From Anaeramoeba flamelloides (lineage: Eukaryota > Metamonada > Anaeramoebidae): 64,000 nt of DNA. A program made the position numbers and the translations under genes. Below, one piece after another: positions 36,906-48,155 of the stretch. Positions within the stretch are counted from its first letter, which is position 1, and every line of letters starts with the position of its first letter. The DNA is taken from positions 12,525,001 to 12,589,000 of the forward strand of contig JANTQA010000008.1 of assembly GCA_027625915.1 (NCBI GenBank). The letters run 5' to 3'. A model generated the notes under the pieces. That model was not told where the DNA came from. It did not search any database and worked only from the letters and a program-made list of their open reading frames with translations.

Positions 36906-38102
36906 TTTGGAACTCATTTAAGGAGCCATGATTATTCAGTATATGTATGTAATCCAAAGCCGATTTATCAAAAGGGCTGGAGTGTTGAAGAAGAGATGCT
37001 CTTACTGGAAGGCATTGAAAGGAAAGGATTTGGGAATTGGTCTTCGATCGCAACGTATATAGGCACCAAGACACAGGAGCAAATTGAGGAGCATTATCTT
37101 GATGTTTATTTAGATTCTGAAAAGTTACCGTTACCTGATGTGAATCACCTTGTTCCAAAAAAAGGAAAGGGTAAAAAAAAAAGAAACAAGCAGTTATATT
37201 CATTATATTATCAATCCAAAAAACAAACCAGCAGCGAGGTTGTTCAAAGGTCGAATCCTAAGGAAGAAACTGAAACCTATAATAAAACGCAATCCACATT
37301 TGCCTATATTGCAGGATATATGCCCAAAAGGAACGATTTTGAAGTGGAATACGATAACGAATGTGAAAAGATTACCGAAAACATGGGGTTTGAAGATCAT
37401 GGCCTACCCTGGGAATTGAAATATAAAGTTTTGCAGGGGTATATGGATCGGGTTTCGGAACGGATCCGAAGAAAGAACTTTGTCATTTCCAGGGAATTAA
37501 TTTACCCAAATAGCTATAATTTATTAAATCAGAAAAACAAAACAAAAAAGAAACCAAAGAAAAATGAAAACAAGGTCGTTTTAAAAAAAGAAAAGGAATT
37601 TAAAAGAAAAATGAAAGTATTTACGAGGTGCTTTGAAAATAAAAAGGATTATGAGGCCGTTTGCCAATCATTGTTTGATGAACAAAAAGTCAAATTGGCA
37701 ATAGAAAAACTAAAAGATTGGAGACAAAATGGAATAACTTCAATCACCGAAGGGCAAGATTTTGAATTAGAAAAAAAGTCCTTATTGAACGCTTCAAAAA
37801 AAAGAAGAAGAACATCACATCGAAAAAGATTATCATCAAAGTCAAGAAGAAAACTACAAAAAAATTCTTCTTCTCCCATCCCATCTTCTTCCACAGAAGT
37901 TGAAAGAACAGTTTTACCAGGAAGGCAATTATTATCAGAAGAAGAGATCAAAATTGCCCAGCAATTGGAAATGATCCCCCAACAATACTTGGCAATAAAA
38001 AATCAATTTTTAATCACAGAACAAGTAAATACAAGCACAGAACTTGACCAAAATCAATTAGATAAAATTTCGACCTTTTATCGAAAAAATTCTTGGTTAT
38101 AA
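36906..38102 (+). CDS. ADA2: ADA2 transcriptional adaptor, exon 2: SANT, ADA2 core and SWIRM
   Basis: Encodes residues 42-439, so the whole protein (439 aa) has the usual ADA2/TADA2 length. In order: the last two ZZ ligands (THLRSHDYSV); a SANT domain at about 64-113 (WSVEEEMLLLEGIERKGFGN, then WSSIATYIGTKTQEQIEEHY); the ADA2 signature AGYMPKRNDFEVEYDNECEK; a conserved helical block ending in SERIRRKNFVISRELI; a basic Ser/Lys-rich linker; and a C-terminal SWIRM domain (LSEEEIKIAQQLEMIPQQYL). It acts in the nucleus as the GCN5-ADA2-ADA3 adaptor. TADA2A-type and TADA2B-type cannot be told apart with confidence. AATAAA occurs about 25 bases after the stop. Confidence 0.93.
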   Translation, partial: FGTHLRSHDYSVYVCNPKPIYQKGWSVEEEMLLLEGIERKGFGNWSSIATYIGTKTQEQIEEHYLDVYLDSEKLPLPDVNHLVPKKGKGKKKRNKQLYSLYYQSKKQTSSEVVQRSNPKEETETYNKTQSTFAYIAGYMPKRNDFEVEYDNECEKITENMGFEDHGLPWELKYKVLQGYMDRVSERIRRKNFVISRELIYPNSYNLLNQKNKTKKKPKKNENKVVLKKEKEFKRKMKVFTRCFENKKDYEAVCQSLFDEQKVKLAIEKLKDWRQNGITSITEGQDFELEKKSLLNASKKRRRTSHRKRLSSKSRRKLQKNSSSPIPSSSTEVERTVLPGRQLLSEEEIKIAQQLEMIPQQYLAIKNQFLITEQVNTSTELDQNQLDKISTFYRKNSWL

Positions 38103-38761
38103 TTTTGATTTTTTAAAGATAATGATAATAAATATTACTTGGTATATATTTTTCGTTTTTTTTTTTTGTGTATTTTTACAAGGTAAAAATCTTTAAATAG
38201 AACATTTATGTTAAAATTTGGCGAATAATACCAAACTTGATGTTTCTCTTTTCTGTGCTGTAGTACCTGATATTATACATATTTTTTCTCAAAAAATTTG
38301 TCTTAAAAGTGATTTGTTTGACCAATAACTTTTAAAACCAATACTCATACAACTATACCACTTAAATATCGTTTCCCATTTAATGTTTCTTTAAGTTTTT
38401 ACAAACACGATCATGAAAAAATTTTTCCAAAAAAAAAATTTTACATTTGCTAATTTTTCACTTTTTGATAACTTCACTTAGAATGAACACTATTGGTTAA
38501 TAAAAGATCTTTGATCAAAAATTATTTTTCGAGGTATTTAACAATTAAATTTCGAAAATTCAATTTTCCGAGGTTCTATTAAGATTTTTTTTCAATTTCA
38601 TAGTAAAAAATTTGAATATTTTTTATTCACACGCAAGGATGTTATTTTATTTTAATTTAAAAAGTATTATAAATTTAGTCATTATCTTTCAAAGAGGGAA
38701 ACAATTATTTTAACTATTTAAGAATCATTTATTGATATAAATTGAAAAAAATATTTTTTTT

Positions 38762-39381
38762 TTGATTTTCCGTTTGGTTTTCCAGAATTTAAAAGAATAG
38801 AGTAAACTCTTAGATTTTTCTCAATTCTTTTGAATTCTGGAAAATTGTCGTTAGCTTTTCTTGAGTTTTCTGTTTATTTATTAAATCGATAGATTTTACA
38901 AATAAAACAGAAAACCTCAAAAAAACCTAGAACACTTAACAGATAAAACAGAAAATCTTAAGAAAACTACCAGTGTTTTTTTTTACTTTAAGAAATAAAC
39001 CAAAAATTTCAGAAAATTTAGGTTTATTTCTTAAAGTAAAAAAAACCTAGGTACTCTATGGAACTTGGCGGACACTTTCGTTAGGATTTTTTTAATTTTC
39101 ATAATAAACCGAAAATTTCTTTAATTTTTCTGTTTATTTCAAAAATGGAAAAAAAAACTGCCATTAAATTTTCAAGAATTTAAAAGAATTGAGTAAAATC
39201 TTTGATTTTTCTCTATTCTTATAGATTCTGGAAAATCTAGGCACTTTACTGAAATTTTCTTTAGGCTTTTCAGAATTTAAAAGAATAAAGCGATAATTAT
39301 CATTTATTTTGCTCTATTCCTTTGAACAGTTTTAATAAAAAACCTAGGCACTCTACGGCACTCTACTTCTCTACAGGACAC
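38762..39381. repeat. Hairpin cluster H3 (GTTAGG...CCTAGGCAC family), about six hairpins
   Basis: Successive palindromes include CCAGAATTTAAAAGAATAGA pairing with TCAATTCTTTTGAATTCTGG. Another is GTTTTCTGTTTATTT pairing with AAATAAAACAGAAAAC. A third is TACTTTAAGAAATAAACC pairing with GGTTTATTTCTTAAAGTA. Several close with CCTAGGCACT or CTAGGCACT. The cluster ends in a short tandem CACTCTACGGCACTCTAC. Confidence 0.75.
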
Positions 39382-40421
39382 TTAGAATATTTATCACAAT
39401 GATTGCTTTTTCTCTATTTCAGTTTTATTAGACGTGTATAACATTGTCAAAATTATTAGTTAATATCATTTAAAGTAAAAATCTCCAACATGAATTAAAC
39501 TTGAATAAATTCCCCCTTTTATTTGTAATATTTATCAAAAACACTATACCCATTTTTCCCAAATAAAGAATCTCAAAAAAGGTGGTTATTACTTAGAACA
39601 ATAAATACAATAGCCACAACATTTTGAAATTCTGTAATTTTGATTATATTGTGAATAAAATCTAATATTAAGGATGAAATATTAATGAAAGTAGATGTTA
39701 AGTATAACGTGTTCTTTTCCCATTTTATTTTTTGATACTAGTGAAGTGTAAAAAAAACAATGAATTAAAAAAAATTTAATTTTTTATTGATTTATACTCA
39801 ATTTTTTTTTTTATTTTTGTTCTTAGGATTATTATTTATTTTGCCGAGGTTACTTATTTACTATTGACTTGATTTACTATTTTAGAAAAGTTGATATACG
39901 TTTCTACTTATTCCTTTTTCCCCACAAAAAATCTATATTATTTACTATATATGAAAGAAAAACAAATGAATATTCTTGGATACCTACAGATCAATCCAAA
40001 AAAATTAAAAAAAAATATTAACTTCAATTTTGATTTTGATAATTTGAAAAAATGTATTTGAAATTCTTTCCTACAAAGAATATTTTAAAATAAACTTTAA
40101 TAAAAATTTTCTTAAGATTTAAACCAATAAAATGCATTATTCCTCTTTATAAAAAGAAGCTTTAAAAAATAGATCAGAATTTACACAACAATAATCAATC
40201 TTTAAGGTTTCATTATGTAATTATTTAGTAGACCTTTAAATTAAAAAATTGAAAAAATATTTTTTTTTTTTGGATGCTTTTAATATACATTTTTAAATAT
40301 CGGGAGTACTTGCCATATGAGGTTTTCTTTTTTGATTTGGAGAAAAAATTACAGCAAATGAATAAAAAACACAATATTTATTTATTTATTTTGAAGATTG
40401 GAATTTAATTACCTTTATAAC

Positions 40422-40577
<156 letters not shown>

Positions 40578-41519
40578 TGGAAAATCAATAGATTTTCCAA
40601 ATAAAACCAAAAAACACAAGATAACATAATCAACTTTAGACACCTATTGATTACAATTGTTTATTTATATTATTATTATATTCAAAATTTTAAAATGTTA
40701 ACATATTTTATATCTTAGTTATTTATTATTAATTTCACACTAAACTAATTTATGTTTAACTCTCATTATTTTACGTTTTTGTATCTCAATTAACATTATC
40801 ATTCCCTTTTTATTAAAATTCCAATTTTTTGGTATTTTTTCAAAACAAGAATCTCTCTTTACCTTTTGAGTTTCATATTTTTTTCTTAAATTGAAACTTT
40901 AACCTGATCTCTCTTGCTCTTTCAGTTTTATCAATTATTCTCAGGAAATTTGGATTAATTTCTAGAAATGTTTAATTTTTTTTTCTACAAACATCTATTG
41001 TGTTAAAAACTTTTTAGGTTAGATTAAAGATACTAATCTTTAAAATAATTAAATAATTCATACCGATTTAAACATTTTTAATTTATTATAAGAATTCACC
41101 CCCGATAAAAAAGATAGAATAGAGTGGTTTAAAGACAAAGTAAAACTTGAAAACCTAAAAACCAAAAAAAGATAATTTAAGAAAAAAATCTAAAATATAA
41201 TAAAAATGTAAAATCATTAATTTTGACTTACTAACATAAACTACCAATGCATGTTCAAACCAAAAACTGTTTTTTTTTTAAATAATTCAATATATGTATA
41301 ATATACTCTCATACAATAATATCAACATGAAAAAATTACAATAAAACCTGTTTTATTTTGACATTATTAACTAATTTATGTTGATCTAAAATCATTTCGA
41401 TTTTTTTAAAATTGTATTTTAATTTTTATTGTAGTTTTTTCACCATAATTCTCTTTTTCTAGCCAAATTTCTAAAAATTTAATTTCTGATAATTAATTTG
41501 ATTTTGAAAGTTTTATCAA

Positions 41520-41892
41520 AATTTGAATTCATTCAAAATTCCAAGATAATTTTTTAATAATTATTATTCTTTTGTCAATTTCAGGAAGAGGGTTTTCTAT
41601 CATTAAAATTATATCATCTATAAAAATCTGAACTTTTTTGACTAGACGTTTAATTTTTTCAAGAAAGAAAAGGCTGATTTATAAATAAATTTCATAATAT
41701 TTTTATTGTGATCATTTGTAAAAAATTAGATAATCTATATTTTTTATTATAAATTTTAAGAGCCAATTTTAAAAGAGAATACAGATGATTCAATTCTAAT
41801 AATATGCTATTTAATTTTTGAACAGATTTATTGTGGAAATAATCACTTCCGAATATCCCAAATTGAACAAAAGAAATCGAATATAATACCAA
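41520..41892 (-). mobile_element. Possible degraded reverse-transcriptase fragment
   Basis: The minus strand at about 41580-41660 reads VQIFIDDIILMIENPLPEID, resembling the F/Y-x-D-D catalytic box and following strand of a reverse transcriptase. A 66-residue open frame lies just upstream in the same sense (41892-41692), but it is in a different frame and not recognisable. Stops and frame changes intervene. The match rests on one short motif, so a chance resemblance is quite possible. A LINE relic would fit the LINE tails elsewhere in the window. Confidence 0.25.
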
Positions 41893-42631
41893 AAAATTTA
41901 GAAATTTTATATAAGGATAGAAAAATATTAAATTTTAATTCAATTTTTATCAATAGATTATGGTTGTAAAGAAATATTTAGTTTAAAAATTGTTTATTAT
42001 TATAAATTAAAAAATTCAAAAAAATTTTTGAGCCGGTGGTTTCTACTCTGGAGTGTGTTGAGTTATAATATTATTTTACTTTCACCTCTCAAAAAGAATT
42101 TTCATTCTGAAGATCTTGGTTCACAAATTATCCATTTAAAAGTGAAAAACAACATAAACAGAAAAAAAATTAATATAAATCTTTATGTGAAGGAATTATT
42201 AAAAAATAAATCGATTTAAGGGATTTTTAATTAAAAGTTCAAATTGGAAAAAATACTGAACTTGTAAAAGTAACCGTAAAAAATATTTAAAGCAGCTTGG
42301 AGAGATTTTTATTGTGTTAAAAGATTTGAAACGAAAATTATGAAATATTAAAATTCAATTTTTGGTTGGATCTCAGAAGGAACATTTTGTGAAAATTGTT
42401 GGAATTTCCAATTTTTTTGGAAACGAATTTCTCTTGATTCGTAAATTTATCTAAGATGATAGATCTCTTTCAAGAGTGTTTGTAAACTAACAATTTTACC
42501 ATGTTTAACAGAAAAAACAGTCAGACAGATTACAAGTCAATACTAGTCTGATATGAAAATATATTAAGAGATTTTCATTTTTTTGTTAAATTTCACAAAG
42601 ACCGTTTTGAAATTAATCTTAAAAGGAAAAA

Positions 42632-43051
42632 ATGCCACCTAAAAAAAAAGGAAAAAAAGGAAAAAAAGCACAACAAAGCAACCAAAAAAGAGGGAAAAAT
42701 GTAAAGGGCAAGGGCAAGGGCAAGGGCAAAGGGCAACAGACATCAAATGAACAGACCAAAAAAAAAACAAAAAACGCATTTTCTGTCAAAGTGTCGCACA
42801 TTCTTTGTCAAAAACAAAGCAAATTACTGGAAGCTGTTGAAAAGCTCAACCAAGGAAAAACCTTTTCAGAAGTTGCAAGAGCATATTCTGAAGACAAGGC
42901 AAAGCAAGGAGGCAACCTTGGGTTCCAAACAAGACAAAGCCTCAACGCAAAATTTGCCGAAGTTGCCTTCTCATTGCCTCTCCGGACAGTGTCTCAGCCT
43001 TTTAAGACACCTTTTGGTTGGCATGTTTGTTATGTCGAAGCAAAAAAATAA
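42632..43051 (+). CDS. PIN4: PIN4/parvulin-type peptidyl-prolyl isomerase
   Basis: A complete 139-residue, intronless gene. Parvulins catalyse cis-trans isomerisation of peptidyl-prolyl bonds. PIN4 (Par14) is nuclear and nucleolar and linked to ribosome biogenesis. The first 50 residues are a basic Lys/Gly tail (MPPKKKGKKGKK, with GKGKGKGKG), as in animal PIN4. The rest is one rotamase domain: VKVSHILCQKQSKLLEAVEK, then FSEVARAYSEDKAKQGGNLG, then FAEVAFSLPLRTVSQPFKTP and FGWHVCYVEAKK. The active-site features HILC, the SEDKAxQGGxLG loop and the FGWHV strand are intact. It lacks the WW domain of PIN1. The first ATG is used, after A-rich leader sequence. AATAAA follows near 43200. Codon use is less A+T-biased than in the neighbours. 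Confidence 0.95.
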   Translation: MPPKKKGKKGKKAQQSNQKRGKNVKGKGKGKGKGQQTSNEQTKKKTKNAFSVKVSHILCQKQSKLLEAVEKLNQGKTFSEVARAYSEDKAKQGGNLGFQTRQSLNAKFAEVAFSLPLRTVSQPFKTPFGWHVCYVEAKK

Positions 43052-44011
43052 AATTCCTTTCTGTTTTATTCTTTCAAACAGAGAATTGCATCTCAATTTG
43101 AACCCAATGATCAAAACCAAAACAGATTGTTTCAAAAGCAAGTTCAAAACTCCTGTAGAACAATAATTTTTTTTTATTTTTATTTGCTCTTTCTTTTCAA
43201 ATAAAAGTTTTTTTCATCTAATTTTTATTTGTTTTCATCAACTTTTTGTGAGTGATCACTTCAAATACTTTAAAAGATCCTTTCTTTCCAAACAGCCAAA
43301 CTCGTCAATGAAAAATATTTTTATTTTAAGATCTTTAAAGCACTTCTATGAGTATTTCGTAAAGTTGATCCATACCTTTTTTCATTTTTTTTCAAAAAAC
43401 TCAAAAAAAATTTTTTGTTATTTTTATTTTTGCTTTTTGATTTTTGAAAAAAATAAAAAAAATAGATAAAAAATAAATAAAAAACAACTAACTAACAAAA
43501 GAAAAAATTCTCCCTTTTTTTTTAAAGGAAAATAGAATAAAAAACCAAAACCAAAGATCCAATTCAAGCTTTCCAACCAGCACAAGTTTACAAAGTTGCC
43601 AGTCTGAAGATCCAATCCAAGCTTTCCAGTTGCCAGTCCAAAGATCTAGTTCAAGCTTTCCAACTAGAACAAGTTTACAAAGTTGCGAGTCTGAAGATCC
43701 AGTTGCCAGTTGCCAGTTGCCGGTTCAGGTTGTCATACCAGTTCAAGCTTTCCAGTCTCAAGTTGCCAGTTGTCAGTCCAAAGATCCAGTTCAGGTTGTC
43801 AAGCCAGAACAAGTTTACAAAGTTGCGAGTCTGAAGATCCAGTTGCCAGTCTCAAATTAAGTTGCCAGTATCAAGTCCAAAGATACAGTTCAAGCTTTCC
43901 AGTGTCAATTTCTTTTGCCAGTTGCCAGTTGTCAGTTGCAAGTTCAGGTTGTCAGGCCAGTTCAGTTTGCCAGTCAAGATCGAATTCAAAGTTGCCAATT
44001 CAATTCGACAA
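43052..44011. other. Convergent gap between PIN4 and the transposase-like gene
   Basis: Holds the PIN4 3' end and, from about 43550, the degenerate TTGCCAG-like repeat listed separately. The overlapping open frames through it in several phases are consequences of the repeat lacking stops. Confidence 0.6.
43552..44010. repeat. Degenerate minisatellite, TTGCCAG heptamers plus longer units
   Basis: GTTGCCAGTTGCCAGTTGCC (43693-43714) shows a pure heptamer phase. Longer units recur: ACAAGTTTACAAAGTTG, then AGTCTGAAGATCCA, three times (near 43580, 43668, 43808). CAAGCTTTCCA occurs about five times and AAGATCCAGTT or variants several times. Base composition is far less A+T-rich than the surroundings, and stops are rare in several frames on both strands. 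It ends at the 3' end of the transposase-like gene, so it could be part of that element. I know of no matching family. Confidence 0.75.
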
Positions 44012-45780
44012 TCAAAAATTCTGATCCAATTCACCAGCCATATTGACTTTCTCATTTCTAGTATCTTCTTCCTTTTCTTTCTTACTCTTGTTTTTTCTTC
44101 TTCTCTTTTTGGCCAGCTTATTGCTTTTTTCTTCTTTTTTTTCCTGACTATTGTTTTCTTCTTCAATAACAAGATCTGTTTCATTTTTATCACCATAAAA
44201 GTGGTATTTTTCGAGGCTTTCAAGTGTTTTGTTTGTTATTTTTCTTTCCAGTTGTTTGTTGATAACAAATCTTTTTGGATTTCCCGAGAGAAGATTGAAG
44301 TTCCAATTTAAAGCAGCCAGATAAGTTCGTGCGATGTAGGCATCCTTATCAAAATGTTTTTTTTTAGTACACCAAAGATTCAGTGTGCTATTAAACGATT
44401 CAACAATTGAAGTTTGTCTCTGTGTAAGAAAACTATCAATATTTTGTTTTATAATTTCTTTATAGATCTCCATTTGAACATTATGACATTTGAGGTAGTC
44501 AGCAAATGTTTTTAAAAGGGGTTCTTTTCTTTCTTTTTGTAAACAATTACTTTGGCATAATTCAAAACAGTTTTTGTGATTGCCAAAATGATGTTTGGAA
44601 AAATTAACCCAAATTTTTATAAATTCTTTCTCATTATTTGCTAAACTACAACTTACTTTAAAGTGTGTTTCAATTTTTTTTACAAAGGTCTTCTAAGTGT
44701 CGGTGGGTGTAAACATATAATGGCTTTTTTTTTTTTTTTTCCTTGTTTGGTTAATTGATTTTTTGGAAAGTGTTTTTTTTTAATTTACATTTGGTTTTCC
44801 ATTTTTTTCTGACGGTGTTTCCTTTATGGCCAATACATAAAGAGATTTCCAAAGGTAATTTTGCTTCTTTTTATTCTTTTTTATTACACTTTTATTCTCA
44901 TCACAAATAAGTTCATTGATCTTCAAATCTTTGATTGGTGAAGATTCTAATATTTTTAGTAAACATTCTGCTTCTTCATTTCCTTTCCCTTCTTCCTTTT
45001 CATCCTTACATAACGTTTCAATTCCTAGCACCAAATGGGTTACAGAATCAATGAGCACTTCGGTTAAATATTCAGCAATTCCCTTTTCTTTTTGGGAACG
45101 AGACCATCTTCCGTCAACATAGCTTTGGAGCGACTGTTGGATTTTTTGAATTAAAAACTTCTGGTGGCGTTTCCAAATTTCTTTGATCGTTGGTATAATA
45201 TACGATCTTTGAAGCGAATAAAATGTTTTCGAACACATTAAAGAATCCTCTTCAAACAGCATTGAAAATACCGAATATACTCACAATAGCCCAACCCAGA
45301 AAGGAAGATCGAAGTTGCAACTTTTCAATCCATTTTCGAAACACAATTGCTGTTCATTGTGTTTGATGGATTATAAATTGAAATGGTATTTTCTTCTTCA
45401 TTTATGGTTTCAATCTTGCAACAATGATTAATTATTGTTTTTTTTTCTTTTTCTTTTTCTTTTCTTTTTTCACTTTGTTCAAAGTTGTCGAGAAGGATCG
45501 TAAGAAACTGAGAGTTTGATTTTTGATATTTTTTTTTGAGAGTGTGAAAACGATCTGTGATTTGGTTGCTGAACGCTATTCGTTTATTCTTTGATTGATA
45601 CTTTTTAAATTTTTTTTGGTTACTTATTCTCCTTTTTCTTTTTCTTTCTTGTTCCCTTTCAAGTAAATTTTTTTGATCGAGTTCTTCTTGCTCTTCTTGA
45701 CGACGGATTTTGTTCCGTAAAATACGAGTTTCGTCAGACTCAAATACTATTTCGGCTTTAAATTTTCTTTCTTTACTCAT
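44012..45780 (-). CDS. Transposase-like gene (DGR...VESFNS family), split and possibly decaying
   Basis: Three coding pieces lie on the minus strand. 45780-45325 is charged and has a coiled coil. 45262-44789 has CSKTFYSLQRSYIIPTIKEI, then SYVDGRWSRSQKEKGIAEYL. 44692-44012 has KTFVKKIETHFKVSC, then TQRQTSIVESFNSTLNLWCT and ARTYLAALNWNFNLLSG. The DGRW...VLGIETL block, the histidine-rich H-x-K-x-C centre and the ES-F-N...AR-x-x-LAALxxN end follow a transposase-like family common in animal genomes with HSxxxxxxPK and AALHFNEN motifs; I recall no agreed name. A 96 bp intron (GTAAAT at 44788 to CACTTAG at 44693) cleanly joins the last two pieces in phase 0. Between 45380 and 45262 the protein-like sequence IVFRKWIEKLQLRSSFLGWA lies in yet another frame, so there are further introns or decay. 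The gene ends in Lys/Glu-rich sequence. No terminal inverted repeats were found. Confidence 0.6.
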
Positions 45781-46509
45781 TACAAAAAATGGAACAAAAG
45801 TTTTCTCATTTATTATCCGTTTGTTCCAAAAAATACAAGTAATTTGGTCTTCGGTTAGAAACTGGTTCTAAACTCAAAAACACACTCAATCAGAACCATT
45901 TCATTTTTTTTTCAACACCATATCAAATCCAAACAAAAAACACAAAGATGATTTTTTTAGAGTAAAAAGACAACAAATGTTTTTTGGTTGATCCACTGTC
46001 AACTTTTATACTCATAGAAGTGCTTTAAGGTTGCAAGATTCTTTGAAAACAAAAAACATCATTTCTCAAGATTGGTTTTCTTAGAACCTTTTTTTACATA
46101 TGTGGAACACTTTTATGGTATTGAACATACCAAAAAACCCTTAGTAATTGAAATTTCTGATAGTTTAATAAAAATTAAATTAGTTCATTACTGACTATTC
46201 ATATTTTATTCTCTTTAGGGATTGAATAAAGACATTATCCTCAAAAAATAATTTAAAAAAATTCAAATTCAAGGAAAAGTCAAATATTGCAAATTTGAGG
46301 ACTTTTTTGATTTTTGAGGAAAATTAGAATGAAAAATTTTATTGAGTAAATATCTTTAAGTGATTTTTTGAACGAAACAAGACTGTTATAACATCCTTTT
46401 TAATTTTTACATTTTTTTCTATTTTTTCCACAAGTTGATTCTTCTTTTTATTGGGAAGAAGAGTAAGGAAAAAGATCAAGCGGTTACTTGCCATACTAGA
46501 ATAAAATTT

Positions 46510-46860
46510 GAATGTTGTAAAAAATAAAGTTTTTACAATTTTCGAGATAAAAAAAGAGTTCAATGAATTTATCCAAATTATGGTAATAGTAAATATAATA
46601 TCTGATTATCTTAATAGACTAATAATAATTTTGATCAAAAAATTGTCAATCTATTACCAATCCTTCAATTTGTTTTCAAAAAAAAATCATTTTTTTAAAC
46701 AAATTTTTGGTATTTACCAAAGGATTTTATATTGAAAAACATTGAGGTCAAAAATCAAAATGGGCGTTTGTTTTTCTATTACCAAAATTTGGATAAATTC
46801 AGATAACTCTTTATTATTCCCGAAAATTGTCAAAACAATATTTTTTATAACATTCCTTAT
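46510..46860. mobile_element. Fold-back element F6
   Basis: The left arm reads GAATGTTGTAAAAAATAAAG, then TTACAATTTTCGAGATAA and GAATTTATCCAAATTATGG. The reverse complement of the right arm reads GGAATGTTATAAAAAAT, then GACAATTTTCGGGAATAA and GAATTTATCCAAATTTTGG. The arms are about 80-90 bp and the element about 350 bp, with no coding sequence. Confidence 0.7.
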
Positions 46861-47364
46861 TTACACTTGTGCAATACTGTGGCCCTGAAATACAAAAGTA
46901 TGAGTAACTTGAAAATAAAATTGCAAAAATCAAATGCTAATCTGACCAAAGGTTTATTGTAAATAAATAAAAAAAAAAAAACAGAAATTATATCAATTAA
47001 ATAACGATACTCAAGAGAACAATCATGATTAATTATCAAATTATATAAGTCAACCAAAAGTATCGTGACTGTGATTTTTGCACCCCTTAATTAAAGATAG
47101 ATTGTTTATTTTTTATTATTTTTTATTATTTACTTTTTAACCAATAACTTTCTATAAACCCTTTTTAAATTTCTTTCTTTTTCTTTTTTCCTTTTTTTTT
47201 TATTAAATTTTTGTTTACTTTTGCTTTATAAACCTAAAAGAAAATTATGAATGTCTTTCCCTTGAACAATTGTGAAATCTTTGATTTTATACTGAAATTA
47301 ACTTTGAGGTAATTTAAATAAAAAGACATTTAGAGTGTAATTTACACTTCTTCTATCAATAATA

Positions 47365-47390
47365 CCCCCCCCCCCCCTCTCTCTCTTTTT
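47365..47390 (+). repeat. C13 homopolymer followed by (TC)n
   Basis: Thirteen C and then a short TC run, next to a T tract. G/C homopolymers stand out in this A+T-rich DNA. Comparable runs occur at 594-605 and 25637-25645. Confidence 0.95.
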
Positions 47391-47958
47391 TTTTTTGAAA
47401 ACAAAAAAAATAATACACTATTGTAGTATTAAATTTTTAAAAATACTTATAATAAGATAAAATCAAGCCAAAAAGATGGAAATGATAAAAAAAATATATT
47501 ATAATGATTGGTATATCTCAATTCTTGATTCAATCCTGTGTAAAATAATTAGTAAAACAATAAAAAAAATTCTGTTAAAAATAAATTATCAAAAATTTTT
47601 TATTAAAGTATTATCAAGGGGAAGGGCTTGGTATATTTCAAAGAGATACTTTATTGCCTATTTTATTTACCTTAAATTCACATTTTCTTCAATTTTAAAA
47701 TAAATACATTTAACAGACCATTAGCAACTGTTTGTGTATTATTCAATATTAATTATAAAAATAAATAAAATTTAATTAAATCAAAAATTAAATTCAATAT
47801 ATGAAATTATTATTCAATTTTAATTAAAACCAGATAAAGATAAAATAATTATATCAAAGAATAAAAAAAAATAATGAATTTTAAGGAATTAATTATAATA
47901 AAAATTCATGAATAAAAAAATAATTGAAAAAAAAAAAAAAACAATAATTAAACTGATA

Positions 47959-48155
47959 CAGTCAGTTTCACTTTTAAGGCACAAACTTTCAACGAAATTT
48001 AAGTCACAAAAAAATCTCAAATTAAGGCACAAAATTTGTAATATTTTTTTTTACAATTTATTTTTACGAGAATTTGAATTTTGTGCTTTAAATCAAGATT
48101 TTTATTGTGCCTTAAATTCCGTTGAAAGTTTGTACCTTAAAAGTAAAACTGACTG
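47959..48155. mobile_element. Palindromic mariner-type MITE, family M, copy A
   Basis: The left end is CAGTCAGTTTCACTTTTA and the right end is its near-perfect inverted repeat. TA flanks both sides (47957-47958 and 48156-48157). The 197 bp element is a long hairpin containing GGCACAAACTTTCAACGAAA near each end. It is very similar to the copy 380 bp downstream. Confidence 0.88.

Noticed and set aside
36921-36925. Alternative ADA2 acceptors at 36922 and 36925
   Set aside because: Both break the phase with the exon 1 donor and lose the first zinc-binding His.
42028-42219. 63-residue frame (WFLLWSVLSYNIILL) upstream of PIN4, considered as a reverse-transcriptase piece
   Set aside because: No catalytic motif, and neighbouring frames give nothing consistent.
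43630-44311. Overlapping Ser/Val/Gln-rich open frames on both strands
   Set aside because: They come from the TTGCCAG-type repeat and from the shadow of the transposase-like gene; frames in several phases cannot all be coding.
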